The translations under genes were made by a program, and so were the position numbers. Positions 1 through 6,651 of a stretch of DNA of 16,240 bases are shown one piece after another; positions within the stretch are counted from its first letter, which is position 1; the number at the start of each line of letters is the position of its first letter. The notes beneath the pieces are model-generated. The model was not told where the DNA came from and searched no databases. It saw nothing but the letters and a program-made list of their open reading frames with translations. Origin of the DNA: Dehalococcoidia bacterium UBA6495 (lineage in GTDB: Bacteria; Chloroflexota; Dehalococcoidia; Lucifugimonadales; UBA826); assembly GCA_002435305.1 (NCBI GenBank), contig DJMH01000056.1, positions 1-16,240 on the forward strand, given 5' to 3'.

Positions 1-516
1 TCCCGGTTACCAGAAATGATAGGAAGTGTTTTGGTTGATCAAAAACAATACGAGGAACTGGCAAGTAAATATCATACTAGCTCAGACTTTTTGTTTCTTG
101 GGAGAGGGTACAACTATCCCGTTGCCCTAGAAGGTGCTCTTAAATTAAAGGAAGTCAGCTATATACATGCTGAAGGCTATCCCGCTGGAGAGATGAAACA
201 TGGGCCGATATCACTTATAGACGACAACATGCCGGTAGTCGCATTAATCCCAAAAGACTCTTTATATGAAAAAATGTTGAACACGGTGAATGAGGCAAAA
301 AGTAGAGGGGCTATAGTCATTGCAATCGCCTCAGAATCAGACATGGAAATCAGCGCTAAAGTAGACCACGTCATAAGAATTCCTGACGTCTCCGATTCAC
401 TCTCCCCTATCGTTGCCACAGTGCCGCTGCAATTGATTGCTTATTATTTTGCTGTAAGAAGAGGATGTGATGTGGACCAGCCGAGGAATTTGGCTAAGTC
501 AGTAACTGTGGAGTAA
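1..516 (+). CDS. glmS: Glutamine--fructose-6-phosphate aminotransferase, C-terminal part (5' end outside window)
   Basis: GlmS makes glucosamine-6-phosphate from fructose-6-phosphate and glutamine, the first step towards UDP-GlcNAc and cell-wall sugars, in the cytoplasm. Only the last 171 residues are present, and the frame is open from base 1. This is the second SIS (sugar isomerase) domain. The run from GRGYNYPVALEGALKLKE through AEGYPAGEMKHGP is the family's hallmark sugar-phosphate region. The end, CDVDQPRNLAKSVTVE, is the near-invariant GlmS C-terminus, so the 3' end is intact. The glutaminase domain and the first SIS domain lie upstream of the window. The first visible ATG, at base 16, is internal and not the start. 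The gene stops 4 bases before the next start, so the two are probably co-transcribed. Confidence 0.96.
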   Translation, partial: SRLPEMIGSVLVDQKQYEELASKYHTSSDFLFLGRGYNYPVALEGALKLKEVSYIHAEGYPAGEMKHGPISLIDDNMPVVALIPKDSLYEKMLNTVNEAKSRGAIVIAIASESDMEISAKVDHVIRIPDVSDSLSPIVATVPLQLIAYYFAVRRGCDVDQPRNLAKSVTVE

Positions 517-520
517 GTGG

Positions 521-1048
521 TTGAATAAATCGTTTTTTTTACCATTTTTATTTGTAATCATTGCGCTAGCATGTACCACTGAAGAAAATATCGTGGTACC
601 AAAGCAATTAAACGGTGTGATAGAAGAGCCTTCTATTGAAAAATTGCCGTATTTTGAACTAACCACCACTGATGGAAAAATAACTACAGATCAGTTTTTA
701 GTCGATAGCAAACCCGAATTCCTGCTTTTTATATCTCCTAATTGAGGAACGTGTATTTCCGAGTTACGGAAATTGGCTAAAACTGACCAAGAACTTTCAT
801 CATTGGCAAATATTTACATTATAGGAATGAATCCCGGTTATACATTTGAGGACCTAAAAGGCATGGCAGCCGGAAACCCAAACTGGATTTATGCCCTGCC
901 AGCTGATGCTAGCACATTAAATTCAATAAAAGGGTTGAGCCGATCCACAAAAATTCTAGTGGGTGAAGAAAATTTGATTCTCAAAAGGTACAAACTTGGT
1001 GATTGGAAACTTTCTGAATGGATTGAAATATTTCAGAAGGTAGGCTAG
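521..1048 (+). CDS. Probable selenocysteine-containing thioredoxin-fold lipoprotein (TGA at 743-745 read as Sec)
   Basis: I read this as one gene of 175 residues interrupted by an in-frame TGA. The TTG start at 521 lies 7 bases after a GGAG at 510-513. Residues 1-18 look like a lipoprotein signal: Asn-Lys, a hydrophobic stretch, then ALAC with the lipidated Cys at 18. A redoxin-like segment follows (LPYFELTTTDGKI, then PEFLLFISPN), and then the redox site, residues 75-78, reads Sec-Gly-Thr-Cys at the expected strand-to-helix junction. The frame after the TGA continues in register as GTCISELRKLAK and ends at a TAG, with predicted beta/alpha pattern to the C-terminus. SPN-U-GTC resembles the SPxCxxC sites of TlpA/MauD-like thiol-disulfide proteins. 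A SECIS-like hairpin follows the TGA. Inferred role: extracytoplasmic thiol redox exchange or peroxide handling. Alternatives: a Cys codon miscalled as TGA, or a pseudogene. No selenium-insertion genes are in the window. Confidence 0.8.
746..776 (+). promoter_or_regulatory. Candidate bacterial SECIS hairpin
   Basis: Directly after the in-frame TGA there is a perfect 7-bp stem, ATTTCCG at 755-761 pairing with CGGAAAT at 767-773, closed by the 5-base loop AGTTA. Sixteen bases separate the TGA from the loop, and the second loop base is G followed by U. As I recall the published bacterial SECIS model, the apical loop sits about 16-37 bases after UGA with a G among the first two loop bases, so this fits. 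Such an element would bind SelB charged with Sec-tRNA. It lies inside the coding sequence, as bacterial SECIS elements do. Confidence 0.72.
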
Positions 1049-1083
1049 GAAATAACGGCCGAAAGTAGCTTTCCCATTCATTT

Positions 1084-1518
1084 TTAGATCAATTTATCGA
1101 GATATTTGGTGAAGCGAGGGATCATTACAAACCTTCCCATACTCTGATACCAGTCAATCACACCAGGTCCAGTGCCTAGCATTATATTTGCGTACATCGT
1201 TACTTGATCGCTGTCATTGTCATAATCCCATAACTCTTGGATTCTTAAGAAATACGATACCATGAAGACATTGAACCGATGTCTTTCTTCTTTACTTAAG
1301 GCTGCATCACCTTCAATCGCTCTTAAATATATGTGTGTGAACCCAGGGTCCGTGATCATGAAGCCAATCCACTGGACTATACCGCTGGTCAATTCGGTCC
1401 GGGTGGCAACTAAAGAGTCTTTATGCTGCAACCTTAGCTGTGATGCAAGGAAAACAGCAACGGCTAAGGTAGCTATCCCTGTCGCTATCTGAGCTACGAT
1501 AGTTATATAGGCAATCAT
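1084..1518 (-). CDS. Small membrane-anchored protein of unknown function
   Basis: This 144-residue protein is not assigned to a named family. The N-terminus (about residues 3-26, IAYITIVAQIATGIATLAVAVFLA) is one hydrophobic helix, followed by a polar linker (SQLRLQHKDSL) and a soluble helical domain of about 100 residues rich in aromatic and charged positions (RIQELWDYDND, VIDWYQSMGRF). That shape, one N-terminal helix then a cytoplasmic helical domain, recalls small DUF6082-type proteins, but this is only a resemblance. The ATG at 1516-1518 is preceded by a strong GGAGGT (1528-1533) with 9 bases between, which supports the start. It converges on the selenoprotein gene, 35 bases apart, with no clear terminator between, and diverges from the coiled-coil gene. 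Confidence 0.75.
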   Translation of the reverse strand: MIAYITIVAQIATGIATLAVAVFLASQLRLQHKDSLVATRTELTSGIVQWIGFMITDPGFTHIYLRAIEGDAALSKEERHRFNVFMVSYFLRIQELWDYDNDSDQVTMYANIMLGTGPGVIDWYQSMGRFVMIPRFTKYLDKLI

Positions 1519-1571
1519 TCTGGATGTACCTCCATTAGTATTGCAAGTCGGTCATATAGCATAAAATGCAC

Positions 1572-1673
1572 CTTTCTAGTGACGATGGTGCAAGGACCAT
1601 CTCCGATTCAGATGTTAGACCTAATTTAAATTATTCTAAGGATATAGCGCGCCAGCCACCTTAGACTAGAAAG
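1572..1673. repeat. Nested inverted repeats in the divergent intergenic region
   Basis: Four symmetric elements lie here. An outer 9-bp inverted repeat pairs CTTTCTAGT (1572-1580) with ACTAGAAAG (1665-1673). Inside it are GATGGT/ACCATC (1584-1589 with 1596-1601, 6-base loop), a perfect 12-base palindrome TAATTTAAATTA (1622-1633), and TCTAAGG/CCTTAGA (1635-1641 with 1659-1665, 17-base loop). As RNA this could fold into a closing stem with internal hairpins, with one base shared between two stems. As DNA the same repeats could be operator sites between the divergent genes at 1518 and 1706. I match it to no known riboswitch. Chance symmetry in AT-rich DNA is possible for the shorter items. Confidence 0.5.
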
Positions 1674-1690
1674 ATAGTTACACAATACGT

Positions 1691-1696
1691 TAATAT
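1691..1696 (+). promoter_or_regulatory. Possible -10 box for a leaderless start of the coiled-coil gene
   Basis: TAATAT lies 9 bases before the ATG at 1706, and no Shine-Dalgarno-like sequence precedes that ATG. This spacing would place the transcript start at or very near the start codon, so translation could be leaderless. No good -35 hexamer is seen at the right distance (about 1668-1673), so the call is weak. If it is right, the inverted repeats upstream are DNA sites rather than a transcribed leader. Confidence 0.3.
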
Positions 1697-1705
1697 CAGC
1701 TCATT

Positions 1706-2371
1706 ATGGAGAAAGAATTCAATTCCGAAAACTTTTATGAAGAGCTCCGGCGATCGCAAATGGATATACGACACCTAAGTGACAGTATCCAGGCTCTACG
1801 AGAAGAATTGGAATTTCAAAATTATGAAGAAGACAAAAATATTCAATCTGCCCGGATGGAAGGGGTTGATGAGGTGACCCAGCTGAAAGGAACCATCACT
1901 AGGTTAAGGGAAGAACTTCAGGATTTGCAGTTCAAAAACAACCAGTTAGTTGAAAGACTACACAGCGACTACGCAGAGGAAATGCAACAACTCAGGGATA
2001 CAGCTAGCGCCCTTCGTGGTGAACTGGAAGAGCTAAAATTCCAGAAGGACCAAGACGTTCAGAAAGCTATCTCTGATTCTGCAGTAGAAAGTGACCAGTT
2101 GAGGGCTACTGCTGGTGCGCTAAGACAAGAGCTTGAAGATCTCCGATTCAACAAGGATAACGAGGTCCAAAAAGCCATAACTGGTGGAGCAGATGAAATT
2201 ACGCAGTTAAAAGAAACGTCAGCGTCTTTAAGAGATAACATTGAAACTGTAAAGAGTGAGTATGACCAAAAACTTCATGACTTAGAAAGGGAAGCCCTCG
2301 ACGAAAAAAACCATCTCACTCAAACAATATTGACTTTGAGAAATTCATTGGAAGGGGATTCGAAAAAGTGA
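1706..2371 (+). CDS. Coiled-coil protein made of 36-residue repeats
   Basis: This 221-residue protein is almost entirely predicted alpha-helix and highly charged, with no signal peptide, membrane segment or catalytic motif. After a 22-residue lead-in it consists of five complete 36-residue units (residues 23-58, 59-94, 95-130, 131-166, 167-202) and a partial sixth (203-221). The consensus of a unit is roughly QLrxTxxxLRxELEdLxFxK followed by DxxVQKAxxxxADExx. It resembles SMC- or myosin-like coiled coils only by composition. The gene ends 61 bases before the adenylate cyclase gene on the same strand, so it may be a scaffold or partner for that enzyme, which is inference from position. The ATG has no visible Shine-Dalgarno. 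I cannot assign a function. Confidence 0.85.
   Translation: MEKEFNSENFYEELRRSQMDIRHLSDSIQALREELEFQNYEEDKNIQSARMEGVDEVTQLKGTITRLREELQDLQFKNNQLVERLHSDYAEEMQQLRDTASALRGELEELKFQKDQDVQKAISDSAVESDQLRATAGALRQELEDLRFNKDNEVQKAITGGADEITQLKETSASLRDNIETVKSEYDQKLHDLEREALDEKNHLTQTILTLRNSLEGDSKK
1772..2368 (+). repeat. In-frame 108-base repeats encoding the coiled-coil units
   Basis: The 36-residue units start at 1772, 1880, 1988, 2096, 2204 and (partial) 2312. Units three and four (1988-2203) are the most alike at protein level; for example QLRDTASALRGELEELKF against QLRATAGALRQELEDLRF. The DNA itself has drifted, so the array looks old rather than a fresh slippage product. Confidence 0.8.
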
Positions 2372-2432
2372 TAAGCATCGTTTTCAATTGTCCAATTACA
2401 TATTATTCATCAAAGAAAGTACAGGTTGAACT

Positions 2433-4673
2433 ATGGCAAATAAATTAGAAGCCTCAGATAGATCCGAAATGCTATTGAACATCTCAAGACGGGTCGCTAG
2501 TGATGAATCAATCGAAGAAATAATAGCTACCATAATTGAAGTCACAACTTGGGAATTAAATGCAGAACGAGGATCTTTGTTTTTGAATGATTCAGCAACC
2601 AATGAGCTGTACACCAGGTTTGCACAAGGCACTAACTTAAGGGAAATACGGATACACAACAAAAGTGGGATAGCGGGATCAGTTTTCCAATCAGGAGTTG
2701 GAGAGATAATCCACGACGCGTACAGTGACGATCGTTTTAATTCCGCAGTAGATCAGCAGACAGGATATACAACCAAGAATATTCTATGCGCCCCGGTCAA
2801 AACCTTAAATGGAGTAACTATCGGAAGCGCGGAGATGTTAAACAAAAAATCTGGTCGCTTTACCAAGAAAGATTTGGGACTTTTAGAAGCAATGACAGAA
2901 CAAGCGAGTATAGCCCTGCAAAGTGCTCAATTTGTGGAACAAATGCAGAAAAATCGGAATGAAGAAAAAAAGCTTCTTGACGTGGTTTCGGAAGTGACTG
3001 CAGAAATAGACCTACCGACGATGCTAAGCAAGGTTATGGGGGAAGCTACCAAAATGCTTAATGCTGATAGATCTTCGATATTCCTGAACGATCCAAAAAC
3101 TAATGAGCTTTGGTTGCAAATTGGCGACGGATTGGAAAGTACTCAAATAAGGTTTCCAAATCATCTTGGCATAGCAGGTACCGTTTTTACTTCTGGTGAA
3201 ACTATCAACATCCCTCACGCCTATGCGGATCTCAGGTTTAACCCGGATTTTGATAAACAAACCGGATATTTCACTAGGTCGATATTGTGCGTCCCTATCA
3301 TAAATAAGGACAGGGTGATATTAGGAGTTACACAAGTTCTTAACAAACGAGGAGGCCCATTTACGGAAGAAGATGAACAACGATTAAAAGCTTTTACCGC
3401 GCAAATTTCTGTCGGTCTCGAAAATGCCCAGCTTTTTGCAGATGTACAGAACATGAAAAACTATAACGATAGTATCTTACAAAGTGCAGCCTCAGGCGTG
3501 ATCACCTTAGATGAAGACGAAAAAATAATAACCTGCAATGAAGCAGGTCTTAGGATACTAAACATTACTGAGTCTGAAATACTACAGAAACCCGCTGTAG
3601 ATTTCTTCATCGGGAAAAATGAGTGGCTGATGGAGCGCATCAACAAGGTACAGGATGAACAACAAACTGACACCTTCGTAGATGTAGCCTATCAAACAGA
3701 CGACCAAACATTATCACTTAATGGCACTGTTGCTCCCCTTATAAGCATGGATGAAAAAAAACTTGGCGTTATGGTGATGCTAGAAGACATCAGTACAGAA
3801 AAAAGAATGAAGTCCACCATGTCCCGATACATGGACCCAGGTCTGGCAGAACAGTTGCTCGAAGGAGATGATAATTTGGGGGGTGAAGAAAAAAAAGCAA
3901 CAATTCTATTTTCAGATGTCAGAGGGTTTACAACCATCACCGAGCAATTGGGAGCCCAAGGAACCGTTCAATTACTAAACGACTATTTTACCATCATGGT
4001 GGATTCGATAACGAACCAAGGCGGCATGTTAGATAAATTTATTGGGGATGCCATAATGGCAGCCTTCGGACTCCCCTTCAGTACAGATGATGACGAAGAT
4101 AGAGCACTAAGAGCCTCAATTGACATGATAACCAATCTTTGGGAATGGAATGAGGTGCGGGCTGAAAATGGGCTACCACCAATTGACATGGGGATAGGAT
4201 TAAACACAGACACAGTTGTATCCGGAAATATCGGTTCTCCCAAAAGAATGGATTACACCGTTATAGGAGACGGGGTGAATTTAGCAGCCAGATTAGAATC
4301 AGCCTGCAAACAGTACGCCGCACGCATATTGGTGAGTGAGTTTACGCATTCCAATCTAAAAGGTGTATATAGATCTAGGGAAATCGACAGGGTAGTTGTG
4401 AAAGGTAAGACAGAGCCTGTAGGAGTTTATGAGGTACTAGATTTCCATACCGCCGAAACATTTCCGAATGTAATGGAAGTATTGAACTACTTTAAAGATG
4501 GCTTGGAAAAATATAGAGTTGGTGACTGGGACCCTGCCATAAAATCATTTAAAGAAGGTCACAGGTTAAATCCGACAGATTATATTACTGAGATGTATAT
4601 AGATCGTTGTCAAAGCTTAAAAGCAGACCCTCCGAAAGATTGGGATGGTGTTTGGGTAATGACATCAAAATAA
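2433..4673 (+). CDS. Class III adenylate cyclase, GAF-GAF-PAS-cyclase-C-terminal helical (CyaB1-like)
   Basis: The protein has 746 residues. In order I see GAF1 (about 24-165), GAF2 (about 190-335), PAS (about 344-455), the class III cyclase homology domain (about 486-650) and a TPR-like tail (about 665-746, ending KDWDGVWVM). The catalytic set is complete: metal-binding D495 (FSDVRGFT) and D539 (FIGDAI), adenine-selecting K535 and D607, and N616 and R620 (VNLAARLE). The Lys/Asp pair points to cAMP, not cGMP. GAF2 carries an exact NKFDE-type motif (N304, K305, F310, D314, E315); GAF1 has N137, K138, F143 and D147 but not the final Glu. The domain order matches Anabaena CyaB1, where GAF-B binds cAMP and activates the enzyme. 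No membrane segments are seen, so it is cytoplasmic. The Shine-Dalgarno before ATG 2433 is weak (AGG at 2423). Confidence 0.94.
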   Translation: MANKLEASDRSEMLLNISRRVASDESIEEIIATIIEVTTWELNAERGSLFLNDSATNELYTRFAQGTNLREIRIHNKSGIAGSVFQSGVGEIIHDAYSDDRFNSAVDQQTGYTTKNILCAPVKTLNGVTIGSAEMLNKKSGRFTKKDLGLLEAMTEQASIALQSAQFVEQMQKNRNEEKKLLDVVSEVTAEIDLPTMLSKVMGEATKMLNADRSSIFLNDPKTNELWLQIGDGLESTQIRFPNHLGIAGTVFTSGETINIPHAYADLRFNPDFDKQTGYFTRSILCVPIINKDRVILGVTQVLNKRGGPFTEEDEQRLKAFTAQISVGLENAQLFADVQNMKNYNDSILQSAASGVITLDEDEKIITCNEAGLRILNITESEILQKPAVDFFIGKNEWLMERINKVQDEQQTDTFVDVAYQTDDQTLSLNGTVAPLISMDEKKLGVMVMLEDISTEKRMKSTMSRYMDPGLAEQLLEGDDNLGGEEKKATILFSDVRGFTTITEQLGAQGTVQLLNDYFTIMVDSITNQGGMLDKFIGDAIMAAFGLPFSTDDDEDRALRASIDMITNLWEWNEVRAENGLPPIDMGIGLNTDTVVSGNIGSPKRMDYTVIGDGVNLAARLESACKQYAARILVSEFTHSNLKGVYRSREIDRVVVKGKTEPVGVYEVLDFHTAETFPNVMEVLNYFKDGLEKYRVGDWDPAIKSFKEGHRLNPTDYITEMYIDRCQSLKADPPKDWDGVWVMTSK

Positions 4674-4751
4674 ATAATAAAATCATATAGTCCGGTTGAA
4701 CGAAATTATGTCCTATGCTAAGTTTGCCTGACTTATAACGGGAGATTTGCT

Positions 4752-4973
4752 GTGCTACCACATGTATCTAAATTTGGCATTTATTTTAATTCTTTGGAGG
4801 AGAAAGTCGTCAGAATTACTTCTCCATACTGGTTCCCTCCTGAGCCTGAATGGGTTTATGTAACCAACGAAGTAAACGCCACTCTTTTGAGTATTCGGGA
4901 AATGATAAAAAAACAGGGATTAGCTGACCAAAGTGATTCTGTGACTTGGGGTCGCATACCTTTACTAGATTAG
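4752..4973 (+). CDS. Small protein of unknown function (73 residues)
   Basis: I do not recognise this family. The GTG start at 4752 follows GGGAG (4740-4744) with a 7-base gap, good support for real translation. The protein has no signal peptide or membrane helix. Its centre is rich in aromatic residues and prolines (SPYWFPPEPEWVYV), followed by a helix-prone stretch (NATLLSIREMIKKQ), which gives it the look of a small folded domain. It ends 29 bases before a second tiny gene and then an amidase, so it probably belongs to that operon. There is no catalytic motif and no cysteine. Confidence 0.62.
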   Translation: MLPHVSKFGIYFNSLEEKVVRITSPYWFPPEPEWVYVTNEVNATLLSIREMIKKQGLADQSDSVTWGRIPLLD

Positions 4974-5002
4974 CTTCAGGAAATCTTCGGAGTCACCAAT
5001 AA

Positions 5003-5191
5003 ATGCCACACAATAACGAGCTAAATCCAGATACACACACAGAATGTATTTCTAAATTATCGATAGATGCTGAACAATGGGCCATCTTAGAACCTTTGGT
5101 TAAGTCTGCCTCAAATTCTGTCAAAATGCTGGACCAATTTCTAAAAGTAGAAACTGAGTCATCAGCTATTTTTGCCTTGGGCAAGGTTTGA
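5003..5191 (+). CDS. Putative small amidase partner (GatC/AtzG-like), 62 residues
   Basis: This very short protein lies 3 bases upstream of the amidase gene and shares the strand. Residues 17-55 (CISKLSIDAEQWAILEPLVKS on to LDQFLKVETESSAIF) follow the pattern of GatC and of the AtzG-like (DUF4089) proteins: an amphipathic helix containing a short leucine-rich stretch, then a segment ending E-x-x-x-A-x-F. Those proteins wrap round and stabilise an amidase subunit. Known AtzG/GatC proteins are about 65-100 residues, so this is at the short end. The ATG at 5003 is preceded by CGGAG at 4988-4992, 10 bases away. Position is the main argument; sequence similarity judged by eye is weak. Confidence 0.55.
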   Translation: MPHNNELNPDTHTECISKLSIDAEQWAILEPLVKSASNSVKMLDQFLKVETESSAIFALGKV

Positions 5192-5194
5192 GTT

Positions 5195-6601
5195 TTGGAC
5201 AATTTGTACGAACTTTCCATTAGTGAAGCTTCAAGCTTGCTGAAAAGAAAAGAACTCTCCCCTGTAGACCTTGTAGCCTCACATCTTCTCCGTATACAGG
5301 AGACTGATGACCACCTGAACTCCTTTATAACCGTTTTAAGTGACACATCCAAAAAAAATGCGGCACAGGCAGAAAAACAAATTTTGGCAGGAGAATGGAA
5401 AGGAGATCTACACGGAATCCCTATCGGGCTCAAAGATCTTTATTACACCAAAGGCATACCGACGACGGTAGGATCCAAAATATATAAAGACTTCATCCCC
5501 GATTTTGACGCTACAGTGGTGAGCAAATTATCTGAGGCAGGGGCTATCATCATTGGTAAGCTGCAAATGCATGAGTTTGCACTGGGGACAACCAGCCATA
5601 ACCCTCATTACGGTCCAGCCAGAAACCCATGGAACACTGAATGTGTTACAGGTGGCTCTAGCGGCGGATCAGCTTCCTCAGTCTCAGCTGGTCAATGCAT
5701 GGGGGCTTTAGGTAGTGATACCGGGGGATCAATTCGAATACCTTCGGCCTTATGTGGAATTGTTGGGATGAAACCCACATTTGGTAGAGTCTCAAGATAT
5801 GGCGTGTTCCCCTTGAGTAGTTCCTTGGATACCGTGGGCCCTATGACAAGAACGGTGGAAGACAACGCCATAATGCTCAACGCTATTTCAGGGCACGATA
5901 TAAATGATTCTTTCTCTTCAGAACACCACCTCTCCGACTATACATCCGATATCGAAAAAGACATTAGCGGAATAAAAATAGCGAATCCTCAAACATTTTT
6001 CTACGATGTTATCGATGAAGAAGTAGTCTGGTTGATGGAGAAGGCCTCCGAACATTTTGCGAGTTTGGGTGCCAATGTAGACCGTATTGAAGTACCCATA
6101 CTTGAGCATACCCTGGCTATATCGGGAACAATACTCCTCACAGAGGCAGCCGAGTTACATTCTGAAAATATTAGAACTAAAGCGGAATTAATTGGCAGTG
6201 ACGTTAAATCTCGTTTGCAGCAGGGCTCTTTAACATCAGGGGTGGACTATGTTAAAAGCCAAAGAGCAAGAACCGTTTACAATCAAAAAGTAAACAATTT
6301 ATTTAAAATTTACGACATTTTAATGGCTCCTACAGTGGCTACAGGAGCACCCCCGATAACCGATACATCCGTAGAGATTAACGGGGTTCAGGAACTCATA
6401 GCACCATTAATGGCAAGACTGACTCGACCGCAAAACATAACAGGACTTCCTACCATTTCACTTCCTATCGGTTTCACATCAAAGGGGTTACCGGTGTCGA
6501 TGCAACTTACTGCACCTGCATTCCAAGAGGCTAAACTCTATAACGTAGCTAATCAGTACGAAAAAGTATCAACCTTCAAAAATATAATTCCACCAATCTA
6601 A
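5195..6601 (+). CDS. Amidase-signature family enzyme, GatA/AtzE-like
   Basis: This 468-residue protein hydrolyses or transfers an amide nitrogen through the Ser-cisSer-Lys triad of amidase-signature enzymes. The triad is intact: K80 (GIPIGLKD), S155 in TGGSSGGSA and nucleophile S179 in DTGGSIRIPS. The spacing matches S. aureus GatA (K79, S154, S178). The C-terminal half has the usual ITGLPTISLPIGF and GLPVSMQL motifs. The TTG at 5195 follows the preceding stop by 3 bases, with AAGG at 5183-5186. It could be the GatA subunit of the tRNA amidotransferase, but no gatB is adjacent and the partner is tiny, so an AtzE-like hydrolase of a small amide is equally possible. Substrate unknown. Confidence 0.88.
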   Translation: MDNLYELSISEASSLLKRKELSPVDLVASHLLRIQETDDHLNSFITVLSDTSKKNAAQAEKQILAGEWKGDLHGIPIGLKDLYYTKGIPTTVGSKIYKDFIPDFDATVVSKLSEAGAIIIGKLQMHEFALGTTSHNPHYGPARNPWNTECVTGGSSGGSASSVSAGQCMGALGSDTGGSIRIPSALCGIVGMKPTFGRVSRYGVFPLSSSLDTVGPMTRTVEDNAIMLNAISGHDINDSFSSEHHLSDYTSDIEKDISGIKIANPQTFFYDVIDEEVVWLMEKASEHFASLGANVDRIEVPILEHTLAISGTILLTEAAELHSENIRTKAELIGSDVKSRLQQGSLTSGVDYVKSQRARTVYNQKVNNLFKIYDILMAPTVATGAPPITDTSVEINGVQELIAPLMARLTRPQNITGLPTISLPIGFTSKGLPVSMQLTAPAFQEAKLYNVANQYEKVSTFKNIIPPI

Positions 6602-6651
6602 AAATCTGTCACAATATCCTAATAAAATAATCGTCTGGAGAAGATAAATTT

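Noticed and set aside
521..745. Reading the first half of the selenoprotein as a separate 74-residue lipoprotein
   Set aside because: It would end in the middle of the redox motif, and the next 100 codons are in the same frame with matching fold. The second piece alone (from 773) has no ribosome site of its own and would begin inside a helix.
1049..1083. Possible bidirectional terminator between the selenoprotein and the minus-strand gene
   Set aside because: Only GGAAA/TTTCC (5 bp, long loop) pairs, with a broken T-run, too weak to call.
4993..5433. Minus-strand frame of 146 residues over the small GatC/AtzG-like gene and amidase start
   Set aside because: The plus strand has ribosome sites, tight operon spacing and the amidase motifs; the antisense product is Ser/Cys-rich with no recognisable fold.
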